Assembly: GCA_039917935.1 (NCBI GenBank)
Contig: JBDSIM010000001.1
Location: forward strand, 1-12,728
Reading direction: 5' to 3'
Origin: Chryseosolibacter sp039917935
GTDB taxonomy: Bacteria > Bacteroidota > Bacteroidia > Cytophagales > Cyclobacteriaceae
DNA: 12,728 nucleotides
Part shown: piece by piece, positions 6,798-12,728 of the stretch
Numbering within the stretch: the stretch's first letter is position 1
How the letters are laid out: the number at the start of each line of letters is the position of its first letter
Notes under the pieces: model-generated
What the model saw: the letters and a program-made list of their open reading frames with translations, nothing else
Told to the model about the DNA's origin: nothing
Databases searched by the model: none
Made by a program: the position numbers and the translations under genes

Positions 6798-9317
6798 GTG
6801 TATATCCTTTTTGGTAGATTTTTAAGCCTGATCCGATCCAGCTTTTTCCTGTTACTTTTTTTGGAGTCTTTTGTTGCCGTAGGACAAACGGTAGTAAAAG
6901 GCAAAGTAACCGATGCGCAATCAGGTGATCCCATTCCTTTTGCCAATATTATTTTTAAGGGAACTTCCATTGGTACCACAACTGATTTCGATGGCAATTT
7001 TTCCCTTAGGCCAACCACATCGGTGGATTCGCTCGTGGTTTCATACATTGGCTACACGACCCGAACAAAAAAAGTGGCAGAGGGAGTTACCCAGGTGCTG
7101 AATTTTCAGTTAGAAGAGGTGACTACCTCGCTTAAGGAAATTGTTTTTCTGGCAGGTGAAAATCCCGCATTCGAAATTCTTCGCAACGTTGTCAGAAATA
7201 AAATTGATAATGACAAACGCAAGCTCACTGCCTATGAGTATGATTCCTATACCAAAATAGAAGTTGATGTAGACAACATGACTGATAAATTCCGGAAAAG
7301 GAAGGTCATAAAAAAAATCACACAGGTATTAGATAGTGTCGAAAGGATCGCTGGAGAAGACGGCAATCCGATTCTGCCAATATTTATTTCGGAAAGTGTT
7401 TCAAAGTTTTATTATAGAACCGACCCACAGCTGAAACTCGAAAATATCCTGAAATCAAAAATTAATGGAATTGGTATTCAGGACGGAACTTTGGTTACCC
7501 AATTTGTAGGCTCCTCTTTTCAGGAGTATAATTTCTATCAGAATTGGCTCAATATTGTTAGCAAAGACTTTGTTTCTCCCATCGCGGATGGCTGGAGACT
7601 GTATTACAACTATGATCTCACCGATAGCGTTTACATAGGGGACTATTTCTGTTACCGGCTGGATTTTTCACCCAAAAGTCCACAAGACCTTGCCTTTAGC
7701 GGAACCATCTGGATAACCAAAGATCAATGGGCTGTAAAGCAGGTCGATGCCAGCGTGGGAAAGCAGGCGAATCTAAACTTTATCGAAAAAATCAGGATCC
7801 AGCAAGAACTTGAACCATCTTCAGAGGGCGCGTGGATACCCGTTAAAAACCGCGTATTAATTGATGTCAGTGAGCTGAGCAAGTTTTCTGCAGGCATGCT
7901 CGCTAAGTTTTATACGTCTAATAAAAATATGATCGTCAACAAGCCGAAACCTGTTTCCTTTTATGAAAGGGAAATTCTGATGGAAGAGGATGCGCGCCAA
8001 TTTGAGAATGAAGCATACTGGGATACGCTCCGGCACGAGCCACTATCCGAAACGGAAAAAAACGTGTATATGATGATCGATACACTCCAGAATATTCCTG
8101 TTGTGAAAACATACACTGACCTGATAAAGATTGTTGTAAATGGTTATTACTCAGCAAGGAAAATTAACATTGGTCCCTACATTTACCTTTTGGCGTACAA
8201 TAATATTGAAGGCATGAGACTGCAACCAGGGTTCAAGACAAACTATGACTTCAGTAAAAAGTGGGTTCTGGGCGGTAGCCTCGGATATGGCTTTGACGAC
8301 GAAAAATTAAAATACACGGCATTTGTTCAAAAGATACTTTCCCGTGAACGGTGGACGACCAGTACCCTTAGCGTTAGGAGCGACATTGGCCGGGTAGGCA
8401 TTGACGATGAAAGCCTGGCTGATAATTATTTATTTCTGGCCGCTCAACGGTTCGGTGTTTTTCGAAGGGGATACTATTTTAATGAATCACGTTTTAATTT
8501 CCAACGCGATTTATTGCGGGGCCTCACGCAGCGTGTAGCGTTCCGGTATAGTACATTCAGACCTGTTTTTGATTTTCGATCCTTGCGTCCGGAGAATGAA
8601 AATGATACTTTATCAAGTTATGAAAATGCGGAAGTAATCCTGGAAACGAGATTTGCCCGGGATGAACTTTTTATCATTAATGACAATGAACGATTCAGCC
8701 TGGGTACTTCAAAATGGCCGGTGATCACATTGCGTTACACGCATGGTTTCAAGGGTATTGGTGGCAGTGATTTTGAATACGACAAGCTCAGGCTTTCCGT
8801 ACTGAAAAGAATCCGGTCTGGACCCATGGGAGTAGGGTACCTGACACTTACCGGTGAGTATGTTTTTAACAATTTGCCTTATCCTTTGCTCTCCCTTCAT
8901 TTAGGCAATCAAACACCATTCTTCGCGCACGTCACTTACAACCTCATGGATTACGGGGAGTTCATCAGTGACCGGTATGCATCCCTGCACTATAGTCATC
9001 ATTTTGAAGGTCTGTTGCTGAACAGAATCCCGTTAATGAGAAAGCTCAAGTGGCGATTGGTCGGCACCTCCAATATAATTCTGGGCGGTATGAGTGAGTC
9101 AAATAAAGCCCTGATAGCGGATAAACCCGATGAGGATGGAACGACGGTGGGCTTCCTTTCCCGTGGAGAGCCTTATATTGAAATGGGCTATGGAGTAGAA
9201 AATATCTTCAAGTTTTTCAGGGTCGATTTCATTCACCGTCTCACTTATCTGGATAGAACGCAAAACGCCGATGTCAGAAAATTCGGAGTGCTTTTTAGTT
9301 TTCAGTTCACCCTTTGA
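6798..9317 (+). CDS. DUF5686 / carboxypeptidase-regulatory-like outer-membrane protein
   Basis: An 839-residue exported protein of unknown function, typical of Bacteroidota. The N-terminus is a signal peptide (about 1-30: SFFLLLFLESFVAVGQ, probable cleavage after Gly29 or Gln30). Residues 32-105 form a CarboxypepD_reg-like beta-sandwich (VVKGKVTDAQSGDPIPFANI..GTTTDFDGNFSL..LVVSYIGY), as found on TonB-dependent receptors. DUF5686 follows from about 118, with a periplasmic part up to roughly 450. The rest (about 455-839) has alternating polar/aromatic strands (for example QPGFKTNYDFSKKWVLGGSL) ending FGVLFSFQFTL, as expected for an outer-membrane beta barrel. The start is GTG at 6798, the only usual start between the in-frame stop at 6786-6788 and the signal peptide. 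No SusC/TonB-box or plug domain is recognised, so it is not a standard TonB receptor. A terminator follows. Confidence 0.88.
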   Translation: MYILFGRFLSLIRSSFFLLLFLESFVAVGQTVVKGKVTDAQSGDPIPFANIIFKGTSIGTTTDFDGNFSLRPTTSVDSLVVSYIGYTTRTKKVAEGVTQVLNFQLEEVTTSLKEIVFLAGENPAFEILRNVVRNKIDNDKRKLTAYEYDSYTKIEVDVDNMTDKFRKRKVIKKITQVLDSVERIAGEDGNPILPIFISESVSKFYYRTDPQLKLENILKSKINGIGIQDGTLVTQFVGSSFQEYNFYQNWLNIVSKDFVSPIADGWRLYYNYDLTDSVYIGDYFCYRLDFSPKSPQDLAFSGTIWITKDQWAVKQVDASVGKQANLNFIEKIRIQQELEPSSEGAWIPVKNRVLIDVSELSKFSAGMLAKFYTSNKNMIVNKPKPVSFYEREILMEEDARQFENEAYWDTLRHEPLSETEKNVYMMIDTLQNIPVVKTYTDLIKIVVNGYYSARKINIGPYIYLLAYNNIEGMRLQPGFKTNYDFSKKWVLGGSLGYGFDDEKLKYTAFVQKILSRERWTTSTLSVRSDIGRVGIDDESLADNYLFLAAQRFGVFRRGYYFNESRFNFQRDLLRGLTQRVAFRYSTFRPVFDFRSLRPENENDTLSSYENAEVILETRFARDELFIINDNERFSLGTSKWPVITLRYTHGFKGIGGSDFEYDKLRLSVLKRIRSGPMGVGYLTLTGEYVFNNLPYPLLSLHLGNQTPFFAHVTYNLMDYGEFISDRYASLHYSHHFEGLLLNRIPLMRKLKWRLVGTSNIILGGMSESNKALIADKPDEDGTTVGFLSRGEPYIEMGYGVENIFKFFRVDFIHRLTYLDRTQNADVRKFGVLFSFQFTL

Positions 9318-9322
9318 CGTTG

Positions 9323-9364
9323 AAAGCAGGATGCACGGCTTAGAGACCTGCATTATGCTTTTTT
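9323..9364 (+). terminator. Rho-independent terminator after the DUF5686 gene
   Basis: AAAGCA (9323-9328) pairs with TGCTTT (9356-9361), and ATGCA (9331-9335) pairs with TGCAT (9349-9353). The two short helices stack across one mismatch and one G-U pair. The right arm runs into six Ts (9359-9364). It begins six bases after the stop codon, a good position for ending the upstream operon and separating it from thrS. Confidence 0.65.
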
Positions 9365-9367
9365 CAA

Positions 9368-9410
9368 TTTTTGCTTTGCGCTTTCAGCTTTTTCCTTTCA
9401 GCTTCTTTCC
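9368..9410 (+). repeat. Pyrimidine-rich repeat tract upstream of thrS
   Basis: A T/C-rich tract lies between the terminator and thrS. It includes an exact 10-base direct repeat, CTTTCAGCTT at 9381-9390 and 9395-9404, separated by TTTC. It also holds the 10-mer TTTTTGCTTT (9368-9377), shared with the tract upstream of nupC. No clear promoter for thrS could be placed in the remaining bases up to 9449. Confidence 0.5.
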
Positions 9411-9449
9411 CCATCTTTGTGCCCCTGATTTGTGCAATAAAATAAGCAG

Positions 9450-11381
9450 ATGAATTTAAAAATATCTTTTCCTGATGGAAGCATCCGTGAGTTTCCAAAG
9501 GGCGTAATGGGTGCTGATATTGCCCTGAGCATCAGCGAGGGTCTTGCCAGGAACGCGCTCGCCATTGAGGTGAATGGTGAAGTCACCGAACTATCGCGAC
9601 CCATTCATACGGATGTATCTATTAAAATTTTAACCTGGAACGATCTAAAGGGGAAAAATACTTTCTGGCATTCTTCAGCTCACTTACTGGCAGAGGCGCT
9701 TGAAAGCCTTTACCCCGGAGTGAAGTTTGGGATAGGGCCAGCTATTGAAAGCGGGTTTTATTACGATGTGGATCTTGGAGACAGAACTTTCGGCGAAACA
9801 GACCTTTCGGCTCTCGAAGCGAAAATGAAGGAGCTTGCCAAAAAGGACAGCACCTTCGAAAGAAAAGAAGTGAGCAAATCCGAAGCGCTGGATTATTTTA
9901 ACCGTAAAGACGACCCTTATAAGATAGAACTTATAACAGACCTACAGGACGGAACCATCACCTTTTACCAACAGGGGAATTTTGTTGACCTCTGCCGGGG
10001 GCCACACCTTCCGAACACCGGTTTCATCAAGGCGGTAAAATTACTCAACGTAGCCGGGGCATACTGGCGGGGCAATGAAAAAAACAAGATGCTTACCCGG
10101 ATTTACGGGATCACTTTCCCCAAACAAAAAGAGCTTGACGAGTATCTTCGTGTTTTAGAAGAGGCGAAGAAACGCGACCACCGGAAGTTGGGGAAGGAAT
10201 TAGAACTTTTTGCCTTTTCAGAGAAAGTGGGAATGGGTTTGCCATTGTGGCTTCCAAAAGGAACTATTCTCCGGGAACGACTCGAGCAATTTCTCAGAAA
10301 GGCACAGGTAAAGGCGGGCTATGATCCGGTCGTAACTCCGCACATTGGAAGTAAAGCACTGTATGTTACTTCGGGCCATTGGGAGAAATACGGCAAAGAT
10401 TCTTTCCAGCCCATTCACACCCCTGATGAGGGCGAAGAATTTCTTTTAAAGCCCATGAATTGCCCCCACCATTGCGAAATTTATAAAGTGAAACCGAGAT
10501 CTTATAGGGATCTGCCGGTGAGGTTAGCTGAATTTGGAACGGTCTACCGTTACGAGCAAAGTGGAGAACTTCACGGCCTGACCCGGGTGCGTGGGTTCAC
10601 GCAGGATGACGCCCATATTTTTTGCCGGCCTGACCAGGTAAAAAGCGAGTTTATCAAAGTTATCGACCTGGTACTGCATGTGTTTCGCTCTTTGGGATTT
10701 GAAAATTTTACTGCCCAGGTATCCTTACGGGATACAAACAACAAGCAGAAATATATTGGGGAAGACCATTTATGGGAACGTGCAGAACGCGAAATCCAGG
10801 AGGCGGCCGATGAAAGGTCTCTCGTTACGGTAGCAGTAAGGGGAGAAGCGGCTTTTTATGGGCCAAAATTGGATTTTATGGTTCGGGATGCACTGGGTCG
10901 AAGTTGGCAATTGGGCACTATTCAGGTGGATTATCAATTACCGGAACGGTTTGAATTGGAATACATGGGCTCAGACAATCAAAAACACCGACCTGTTATG
11001 ATTCACCGGGCGCCCTTTGGATCACTGGAACGATTTGTAGCGGTATTGATTGAACATTGTGCTGGAAATTTTCCCTTGTGGCTGGCGCCGGATCAGATTT
11101 CGGTTTTACCCATCTCAGAGCGCTTTAATGATTACGCCACCATGGTGTTTGAAAGATTAAAAAGTGAAGATATCAGGGGAATCCTCGATGATCGGGATGA
11201 AAAAATCGGAAGGAAGATCAGGGACGCGGAAACGAAAAAAATTCCTTTTATGCTGATTGTAGGTGAACGAGAAGTCGCTGAGAATCTGGTTTCCGTTCGA
11301 AAACATGGTCAGGGTGATCAGGGGAGCGTTTCCCTGGATGAATTTGTCTTGAAGTTTAAACAAGAATGTGCCGCGCCATAA
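9450..11381 (+). CDS. thrS: Threonyl-tRNA synthetase
   Basis: Charges tRNA-Thr with threonine and removes mischarged serine. The 643-residue length is normal for the bacterial enzyme. Domains in order are TGS (1-62), editing domain (about 65-225) with HSSAH (74-78) and CRGPH (182-186) as its metal/active-site elements, class II catalytic core (about 245-540), and anticodon-binding domain (about 545-640). Core zinc ligands by alignment with the E. coli enzyme are Cys338 (MNCPHH), His389 (DDAHIF) and His519 (MIHRAP). Motif 2 is VYRYEQSGELHGLTRVRGF (365-383, Arg367) and motif 3 is HRAPFGSLERF (519-529, Arg528). All key residues are present, so the enzyme should be fully active in charging and editing. 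ATG start at 9450 with no Shine-Dalgarno. I see no T-box or anticodon-like operator in the short leader. It heads the thrS-infC-rpmI-rplT cluster. Confidence 0.98.
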   Translation: MNLKISFPDGSIREFPKGVMGADIALSISEGLARNALAIEVNGEVTELSRPIHTDVSIKILTWNDLKGKNTFWHSSAHLLAEALESLYPGVKFGIGPAIESGFYYDVDLGDRTFGETDLSALEAKMKELAKKDSTFERKEVSKSEALDYFNRKDDPYKIELITDLQDGTITFYQQGNFVDLCRGPHLPNTGFIKAVKLLNVAGAYWRGNEKNKMLTRIYGITFPKQKELDEYLRVLEEAKKRDHRKLGKELELFAFSEKVGMGLPLWLPKGTILRERLEQFLRKAQVKAGYDPVVTPHIGSKALYVTSGHWEKYGKDSFQPIHTPDEGEEFLLKPMNCPHHCEIYKVKPRSYRDLPVRLAEFGTVYRYEQSGELHGLTRVRGFTQDDAHIFCRPDQVKSEFIKVIDLVLHVFRSLGFENFTAQVSLRDTNNKQKYIGEDHLWERAEREIQEAADERSLVTVAVRGEAAFYGPKLDFMVRDALGRSWQLGTIQVDYQLPERFELEYMGSDNQKHRPVMIHRAPFGSLERFVAVLIEHCAGNFPLWLAPDQISVLPISERFNDYATMVFERLKSEDIRGILDDRDEKIGRKIRDAETKKIPFMLIVGEREVAENLVSVRKHGQGDQGSVSLDEFVLKFKQECAAP

Positions 11382-11465
11382 ATGCTTGCAACAATTTGAT
11401 GCTCAAGACATTCAACCGCGCCGGATTATCATTTTCAAAAGTTTGCCGCTTTCATGCCAGACCGT

Positions 11466-11495
11466 TTTGAAAGATTAAAAATATAGCGATATTTG
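11466..11495 (+). promoter_or_regulatory. Candidate Bacteroidota-type promoter for infC
   Basis: TTTG at 11466-11469 is followed after 18 bases by GATATTTG at 11488-11495. This agrees with the Bacteroidota primary-sigma pattern (TTTG near -33 and TAnnTTTG near -7) at seven of eight positions of the -7 element. It would start transcription near 11501-11503, giving a short leader of about 30 bases before the proposed infC start. It would let infC-rpmI-rplT be made independently of thrS. Confidence 0.45.
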
Positions 11496-11530
11496 CACCC
11501 TGTTTTTTTGTTGTATTTAAATAGACGCGT

Positions 11531-12106
11531 ATCAATACTAGTAGCAGCAGACCGAGTTTCAATAGACCCTTCAGAAGAGGGCCTCAAAGACCAGAAGAAC
11601 CTTACAAAGTGAATGAGCGGATCACAGCTCAGCGGGTAAGGGTTGTTGGTGAAAACATTAAATCGGATGTGTATCCCATCCAGCAGGCTATTAAGCTCGC
11701 GCAGGAACAAGGATTAGACCTGGTGGAAATTTCCCCGAGTGCTGATCCTCCGGTTTGCAAGGTGGTTGATTACTCCAAGTTCAAGTACGAACAGAAGAAA
11801 AAACAGAAGGAAATTAAAGCCAAAACCCAAAAGGTTATTATTAAGGAAATCAGGTTTGGCCCTAATACTGAGGAGCATGATTTTAATTTTAAAGTAAAGC
11901 ACGCTTCGACTTTTTTGCAGGAGGGTTTTAAAGTGAAATCTACGGTGACTTTCTTTGGAAGGTCAATTGTTTACAAAGAAAGGGGAGAGATCCTTTTATT
12001 GAAATTTGCCCAGGCATTAGAAGAGTTGGGAAAAGTAGAGGCCATGCCCAAGCTTGAAGGTAAGAGAATGAGCATGCTGATGATGCCTAAAGTAGGAAAA
12101 AAATAA
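11531..12106 (+). CDS. infC: Translation initiation factor IF-3 (probable AUC start)
   Basis: IF-3 binds the 30S subunit, prevents premature 50S joining and rejects non-standard start codons. The N-terminal domain carries KVNERITAQRVRVVGENI.. and LDLVEISPSADPPVCKVVDYSKFKYEQKKK. The C-terminal domain begins at VIIKEIRFGPNTEEHDFNFKVKHA and ends LEGKRMSMLMMPKVGKK. The first conventional start is GTG at 11609, which is itself the Val of KVNERI and would remove the whole basic N-terminal tail. The frame stays open upstream to a TAG at 11522-11524 and encodes an IF-3-like tail (SRPSFNRPFRRGPQRPEEPYK) with no ATG, GTG or TTG. ATC at 11531 is the best start and gives 191 residues; ACG at 11525 is the alternative. 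A rare start is a known self-regulation device in E. coli infC (AUU). The start is inferred, the gene is certain. Confidence 0.93.
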   Translation: MNTSSSRPSFNRPFRRGPQRPEEPYKVNERITAQRVRVVGENIKSDVYPIQQAIKLAQEQGLDLVEISPSADPPVCKVVDYSKFKYEQKKKQKEIKAKTQKVIIKEIRFGPNTEEHDFNFKVKHASTFLQEGFKVKSTVTFFGRSIVYKERGEILLLKFAQALEELGKVEAMPKLEGKRMSMLMMPKVGKK

Positions 12107-12126
12107 GTTGACATAATTTCTATACA

Positions 12127-12321
12127 ATGCCTAAGTTAAAAACAAAGTCGGGCGCTAAGAAGCGATTCAAAGTTACCGGCACAGGAAAGATTATGCATAA
12201 GCATGCGTTCAAAAATCATATCCTCACGAAAAAGGAAACCAAGCAAAAGAGGAGACTCGGCAATAAAGGTTTGGTGAAAAAATCAGATATGAATAATGTA
12301 AAAGCGATGCTTATACTTTAG
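12127..12321 (+). CDS. rpmI: 50S ribosomal protein L35 (bL35)
   Basis: A 64-residue, strongly basic ribosomal protein of the large subunit that binds 23S rRNA. The sequence is the standard bL35 pattern: MPKLKTKSGAKKRFKVTGTGKI, then HAFKNHILTKKETKQKRRLG, ending in a short hydrophobic tail (VKAMLIL). It is full length, starts with ATG 20 bases after infC and has no Shine-Dalgarno. Cotranscription with infC and rplT is expected. In E. coli, L20 represses rpmI-rplT translation; whether that holds here is open. Confidence 0.97.
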   Translation: MPKLKTKSGAKKRFKVTGTGKIMHKHAFKNHILTKKETKQKRRLGNKGLVKKSDMNNVKAMLIL

Positions 12322-12362
12322 TTGGTTTAAATGTTTAACCCGGTTTTTGGCCTCTAAGAATC

Positions 12363-12387
12363 CCCGAAGGGTGATCGCCAACGATCA
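12363..12387 (+). promoter_or_regulatory. Two adjacent short hairpins in the rpmI-rplT spacer
   Basis: In the 80-base gap before rplT, CCC (12363-12365) can pair with GGG (12369-12371). Directly next to it, TGATCG (12372-12377) pairs with CGATCA (12382-12387) around a CCAA loop. No base separates the two helices, so they could stack end to end. The structure ends 14 bases before the rplT ATG and is followed by As, not Ts, so it is not a terminator. It could act in translation control of rplT, for instance by L20; this is an inference. Confidence 0.35.
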
Positions 12388-12401
12388 AAAAATGAAAAGA
12401 A

Positions 12402-12728
12402 ATGCCTAGATCAGTAAACAGTGTAGCCTCCAGGGCTAAGCGCAAGAGAATCATGAAGTTGGCCAGAGGTTTTTTTGGCCGTAAGAAGAATGTATGGACC
12501 GTAGCTAAAAACGCCATCGAAAAAGGATTGGTATATGCTTACAGGGACAGAAAACAAAAGAAAAGAGAATTTCGTGGCATATGGATCCAAAGGATTAATG
12601 CAGGGGTACGGGAGTATGGTTTATCGTATTCTGAATTTATCGGAAAACTAAAAAAATCCGGGATTGACCTTAACAGGAAGGTTTTGGCAGATCTGGCCAT
12701 GAATCATCCGGCTGCATTCAAAGCGGTG
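12402..12728 (+). CDS. rplT: 50S ribosomal protein L20 (bL20), 3' end outside window
   Basis: A large-subunit protein needed early in 50S assembly and, in several bacteria, the repressor of its own operon. The 109 codons present give an unmistakable bL20: MPRSVNSVASRAKRKRIMKLARGFFGRKKNVWTVAK (basic N-terminal extension that threads rRNA), AYRDRKQKKREFRGIWIQRINAG (46-68), and VLADLAMNHPAAFKAV at the cut end. About 5-9 residues should be missing given the family's usual 114-118. The start is ATG at 12402, with only A-rich sequence (AAAATGAAAAGAA) upstream and no Shine-Dalgarno. Confidence 0.97.
   Translation, partial: MPRSVNSVASRAKRKRIMKLARGFFGRKKNVWTVAKNAIEKGLVYAYRDRKQKKREFRGIWIQRINAGVREYGLSYSEFIGKLKKSGIDLNRKVLADLAMNHPAAFKAV

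Noticed and set aside
6839..6850. CAGCTTTTTCCT identical to part of the repeat tract upstream of thrS (9386-9397)
   Set aside because: Here it is inside signal-peptide codons (Ser-Phe-Phe-Leu), so coincidence is the simpler reading.
9271..9453. Plus-strand 60-codon frame spanning the end of the DUF5686 gene and the gap before thrS
   Set aside because: It overlaps the barrel's last strands in another frame and runs through the terminator and repeat tract; its Phe/Leu/Cys-rich translation reflects the T-rich tract.
11435..11710. Minus-strand open frame across the infC 5' region
   Set aside because: It overlaps the infC N-terminal coding sequence and the candidate promoter, with no recognisable protein features.
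1..12728. Mobile elements, CRISPR, phage-defence or biosynthetic system, tRNA genes
   Set aside because: All long frames are explained by core genes; gaps are short and hold no cloverleaf, spaced-repeat array, terminal inverted repeats or transposase fragment that I can see.

Overview
The window reads as chromosomal housekeeping DNA from a member of the Bacteroidota, most likely a Cytophagales-type bacterium. Three things point there: a DUF5686/carboxypeptidase-regulatory-like outer-membrane protein, the gene order etfB-etfA-bifunctional nuclease-nupC, and starts that almost all lack a Shine-Dalgarno sequence but sit behind A/T-rich leaders. The genus cannot be fixed from the sequence. There is no transposase, integrase, CRISPR array, tRNA or rRNA gene, and no obvious compositional break.

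Layout. Bases 1-752 hold the 3' end of dnaB (replicative helicase). A 353-base stretch (753-1105) follows with a weak hairpin and one doubtful small ORF on the minus strand. A short tetratricopeptide-repeat gene lies on the minus strand (1106-1420), divergent from the next block. From 1564 everything is on the plus strand: etfB and etfA (electron transfer flavoprotein), a bifunctional-nuclease/UVR-motif protein that starts on the base after the etfA stop, a CNT-family nucleoside transporter (nupC type), a TrmH-type tRNA ribose methyltransferase, a SanA-like envelope protein and an 839-residue DUF5686 outer-membrane protein. A convincing Rho-independent terminator at 9323-9364 closes this block. 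The last block is the classical translation cluster thrS-infC-rpmI-rplT, with rplT cut by the window end.

How the genes fit together. EtfAB carry electrons from flavin dehydrogenases (for example acyl-CoA dehydrogenases) to the quinone pool. NupC imports nucleosides for salvage. TrmH modifies tRNA. SanA-like and DUF5686 proteins belong to the envelope. ThrS, IF-3, L35 and L20 form the conserved translation operon.

No new multi-gene system was found. The points most worth a second look are small-scale: an infC frame with no ATG, GTG or TTG start ahead of the usual IF-3 N-terminus (best candidate AUC at 11531, behind a Bacteroidota-type promoter); a conservative Arg-to-Lys change at the flavin-tuning position of EtfA; the zero-spacing, same-frame etfA/nuclease junction; adjacent hairpins in the rpmI-rplT gap; and two related pyrimidine-rich repeat tracts ahead of nupC and thrS.
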